A stretch of DNA of 38,143 nt, taken from the NCBI GenBank assembly GCA_014802625.1, contig JAAVBX010000007.1, positions 135,920-174,062 of the forward strand. The letters run 5' to 3'. A program made the position numbers and the translations under genes. Positions within the stretch are counted from its first letter, which is position 1, and each line of letters starts with the position of its first letter. The DNA is from a bacterium (GTDB lineage Bacteria; Bacteroidota; Bacteroidia; Bacteroidales; Muribaculaceae). Shown one piece after another: positions 36,321 to 38,143 of the stretch. Under the pieces are notes generated by a model. It saw only the letters and a list, made by a program, of their open reading frames with translations. It had not been told where the DNA came from and ran no database searches.

Positions 36321-37451
36321 ATGTATATAGAGAGAAAGTTAACGCCTGTCGTAGAGAGCCACCTGTTCAAGAATAAGGCAATAATAATATTAGGTGCCCG
36401 TCAGGTAGGAAAGAGTACATTGATGCAACGGGTTGTCAAGAATCTTGAGGGGCCGGTGCTTACTCTTAATTGCGATGACCCGGATGTCAGAGCGTTACTG
36501 GATAATATCAATTCAGCTACCTTACGTATGCTTATCGGAAGAAATAAGGTAGTGGCTATCGATGAGGCTCAAAGAGTCGCGAATATTGGTCTGATGCTGA
36601 AGAGGATCGTGGACGAATATCCTGAGGTACAGGTGCTGGTGAGCGGCTCCTCATCGCTAAGGTTGAAAGAAACCATCAATGAACCTCTGACAGGACGAAA
36701 ATATGAATACCTGATGTATCCAATCTCAACAGGGGAGCTATATGCCACTTCCGGTTTACTATCCACCCGACAGATGCTTGAGGCACGCCTCATATATGGT
36801 TCGTATCCTGACGTACTGACTCATGAAGATGAGGCCAAGAACCTCCTGCGAACATTGGCAGACAGCTATCTATATAAGGATATTCTTGAGATGGATGATG
36901 TCAGGAAACCTGTTCAACTTCAAAAAATTTTAGTAGCGTTGGCTCTACAACTCGGCAGCGAAGTAGCTTACAATGAAGTGGCCCGTACAGTCGGCAACGA
37001 CCCGAAGACCGTTGAGCGTTACATTGATCTGTTGGAAAAGTGTTATGTGATATATTCGTTATCGGGCCTGAGCAGAAATATGAGGAATGAACTTAAGAAA
37101 ACAAAAAAAATCTATTTCTATGACAACGGTATACGGAACGCTATCTTGCAGAACTATGCTCCCGTTGAACTTCGTGGAGATATGGGGGCACTGTGGGAGA
37201 ATTTCTTCATAACAGAGCGTATAAAACACAATGCCTATGCAGGCCGACATGTGAATTATTATTTCTGGCGAACCACATCTCAGCAAGAAATCGATTTAAT
37301 AGAGGAGAGTGATGGCGAGTTCAGTATATTTGAAATGAAATGGAATCCCTCAAAAGCCTCCGCAAAATTTCCCGTCTCATTCATTGAAGCCTATCATCCG
37401 AAAGAGATGCACGTTATAACTCCCGAAAACTACTTGGAGTTCCTGATATGA
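36321..37451 (+). CDS. AAA_14 / DUF4143-type ATP-binding protein
   Basis: A 376-aa cytoplasmic protein. I start at ATG 36321 (MYIERKLTPVVESHLF); an in-frame GTG at 36315 would add two residues. The N-terminal ATPase domain has Walker A ILGARQVGKST at about residues 24-33 and Walker B VVAIDEAQ with D81 and E82, then a sensor-like VLVSGSSSLRL. A helical winged-helix-like middle (about 200-260, SEVAYNEVARTVGNDPKTVE) follows. The C-terminal DUF4143-type part has EIDLIE...SIFEMKW, whose D325, E338 and K340 fit a PD-(D/E)xK nuclease-like core. These proteins are numerous in Bacteroidota genomes and their role is unknown. AT-rich surroundings and the adjacent fold-back element suggest a mobile or accessory gene. 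Confidence 0.87.
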   Translation: MYIERKLTPVVESHLFKNKAIIILGARQVGKSTLMQRVVKNLEGPVLTLNCDDPDVRALLDNINSATLRMLIGRNKVVAIDEAQRVANIGLMLKRIVDEYPEVQVLVSGSSSLRLKETINEPLTGRKYEYLMYPISTGELYATSGLLSTRQMLEARLIYGSYPDVLTHEDEAKNLLRTLADSYLYKDILEMDDVRKPVQLQKILVALALQLGSEVAYNEVARTVGNDPKTVERYIDLLEKCYVIYSLSGLSRNMRNELKKTKKIYFYDNGIRNAILQNYAPVELRGDMGALWENFFITERIKHNAYAGRHVNYYFWRTTSQQEIDLIEESDGEFSIFEMKWNPSKASAKFPVSFIEAYHPKEMHVITPENYLEFLI

Positions 37452-37630
37452 AACCGTCATAGCATGGTGCATAACTTGGCGACCCCAAACCAACGGGGGA
37501 ATGAAATATTTGTAATTTCTCGGGGAGAATGGAATCTATCGTGACAATTATCATCAGTTTTTGCGTTTATTAATTAAACCTTGCCACCACGGTGGTGTCT
37601 TTTACACATAAACTTAATATACCAATCTAT

Positions 37631-38098
37631 ATGCGTAAGGAAGATAAACTCTTGGAGAAGGCAGGACGCCATACCGGTATGCGCGTCCCGGAGGGTTATT
37701 TCGAGTCTTTCGCATCGCAGATGATGGAGAAACTTCCGGCCTACCCCGAAGCACCCCGCCCCGTGAAGCTCTCTACATGGCAACGAATCAAGCCATATGT
37801 CTATATGGCCGCAATGTTCGCCGGAATATGGTGCATGATGAAAATGTTCCATATCGCTTCCCAAAATGCCGGGACCGTACACCTCGACAACCCGCCGGAA
37901 GCCGTAGTGCTCGCAATGGACCAAGGGGATACCTACGAATATTTCTATTATCTCGATGATAGCGACATCAACGAATATGACGTCACGTCTGACCTCAGCG
38001 AAACCTACGACAATATCAATGATTTCGCCGCTGATTTCGGCTATGAGCTGAAACCGGAATACGCAACCCTCACATCCGAAAATAGTATTCGATCATGA
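37631..38098 (+). CDS. Single-pass membrane protein, possible anti-sigma-like partner
   Basis: A 155-aa protein from ATG 37631 (MRKEDKLLEKAGRHTGMRVP); a longer frame begins at 37592 without support. The N-terminal cytoplasmic part contains VPEGYFESFASQMMEKLP. One hydrophobic segment lies at about residues 57-74 (VYMAAMFAGIWCMMKMF). The C-terminal part is acidic and tyrosine-rich (DTYEYFYYLDDSDINEYDVT). PEGYF-type proteins often follow ECF sigma genes in Bacteroidota, where an anti-sigma role is suspected; here no sigma gene lies directly upstream. Its stop overlaps the next start by ATGA, indicating coupling. Function remains unproven. Confidence 0.7.
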   Translation: MRKEDKLLEKAGRHTGMRVPEGYFESFASQMMEKLPAYPEAPRPVKLSTWQRIKPYVYMAAMFAGIWCMMKMFHIASQNAGTVHLDNPPEAVVLAMDQGDTYEYFYYLDDSDINEYDVTSDLSETYDNINDFAADFGYELKPEYATLTSENSIRS

Positions 38099-38143
38099 AA
38101 AAACAACTGCTCCTGCTGATTCTCTTCATCTCGGCTGCCTTTT
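38095..38143 (+). CDS. N-terminus of an exported protein, partial (cut by window end)
   Basis: The ATG at 38095 overlaps the previous stop (ATGA). The 16 visible codons give MKKQLLLLILFISAAF, a clear signal-peptide start. The mature part lies outside the window, so no product can be named. In similar operons a small periplasmic protein follows the PEGYF protein. Confidence 0.6.
   Translation, partial: MKKQLLLLILFISAAF

Noticed and set aside
37452..37630. Promoter for the PEGYF membrane protein gene
   Set aside because: TTTG at 37560 and TAAACCTTG at 37575 exist but are 11 bases apart with a mismatched -7 element, which does not fit the pattern of the other promoters.

Overview
The window is a chromosomal segment of a Bacteroidota bacterium. 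Order Bacteroidales is likely, and a Muribaculaceae-like gut organism is my best guess at family level. The evidence is the promoter grammar (TTTG, 20 bases, TAnnTTTG, seen at several genes), an 11-subunit complex I with fused NuoCD and no NuoEFG, a DUF3822-rsmD pair, an AtpB with a long N-terminal extension, a short AtpC, and an ECF sigma gene near a protein with a PEGYF motif. Family-level placement is inference.

Positions 1-16434, all minus strand: one compact array reads nuoA-nuoB-nuoCD-nuoH-[atpD-atpC-atpB-atpE-atpF-atpH-atpA-atpG]-nuoI-nuoJ-nuoK-nuoL-nuoM-nuoN (nuoN is cut by the window edge). A complete F1Fo ATP synthase gene set lies inside the respiratory complex I operon, between nuoH and nuoI. 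I see one good promoter, upstream of nuoA, and no terminator or canonical promoter at either nuo/atp junction. One strong GC-rich hairpin lies between atpA and atpG. This joins the proton pump and the proton-driven ATPase in one probable transcription unit and is the most striking feature of the window.

Positions 16527-22226: a lipoprotein of unknown function and a TonB-dependent receptor (minus, each with its own promoter), then sdaA and rnz (plus, overlapping by one base), closed by a perfect 19-bp terminator hairpin.

Positions 22273-28658, minus: a probable operon DUF3822-rsmD-ribBA-S9 peptidase-mntA-hepT. The last two genes are a MntA/HepT toxin-antitoxin pair with textbook motifs. The operon promoter abuts, face to face, the promoter of the plus-strand MATE transporter gene.

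Positions 28596-33136: MATE transporter and ispE (plus), a 25-bp perfect terminator hairpin, then grpE-dnaJ (minus).

Positions 33081-38143: a secreted M6-type metalloprotease and an ECF sigma factor gene (minus), then a roughly 700-base accessory gap. The gap holds a 195-bp fold-back, MITE-like element with 21-bp terminal inverted repeats, a hairpin, a 10-codon signal-peptide-like remnant, and two tandem 32-bp palindromic operator-like units. The second unit overlaps the promoter of an AAA_14/DUF4143-type ATPase gene. The window ends with a one-pass membrane protein that may be an anti-sigma-like partner and the first 16 codons of a secreted protein.

No tRNA, rRNA, CRISPR array or complete insertion sequence was seen.
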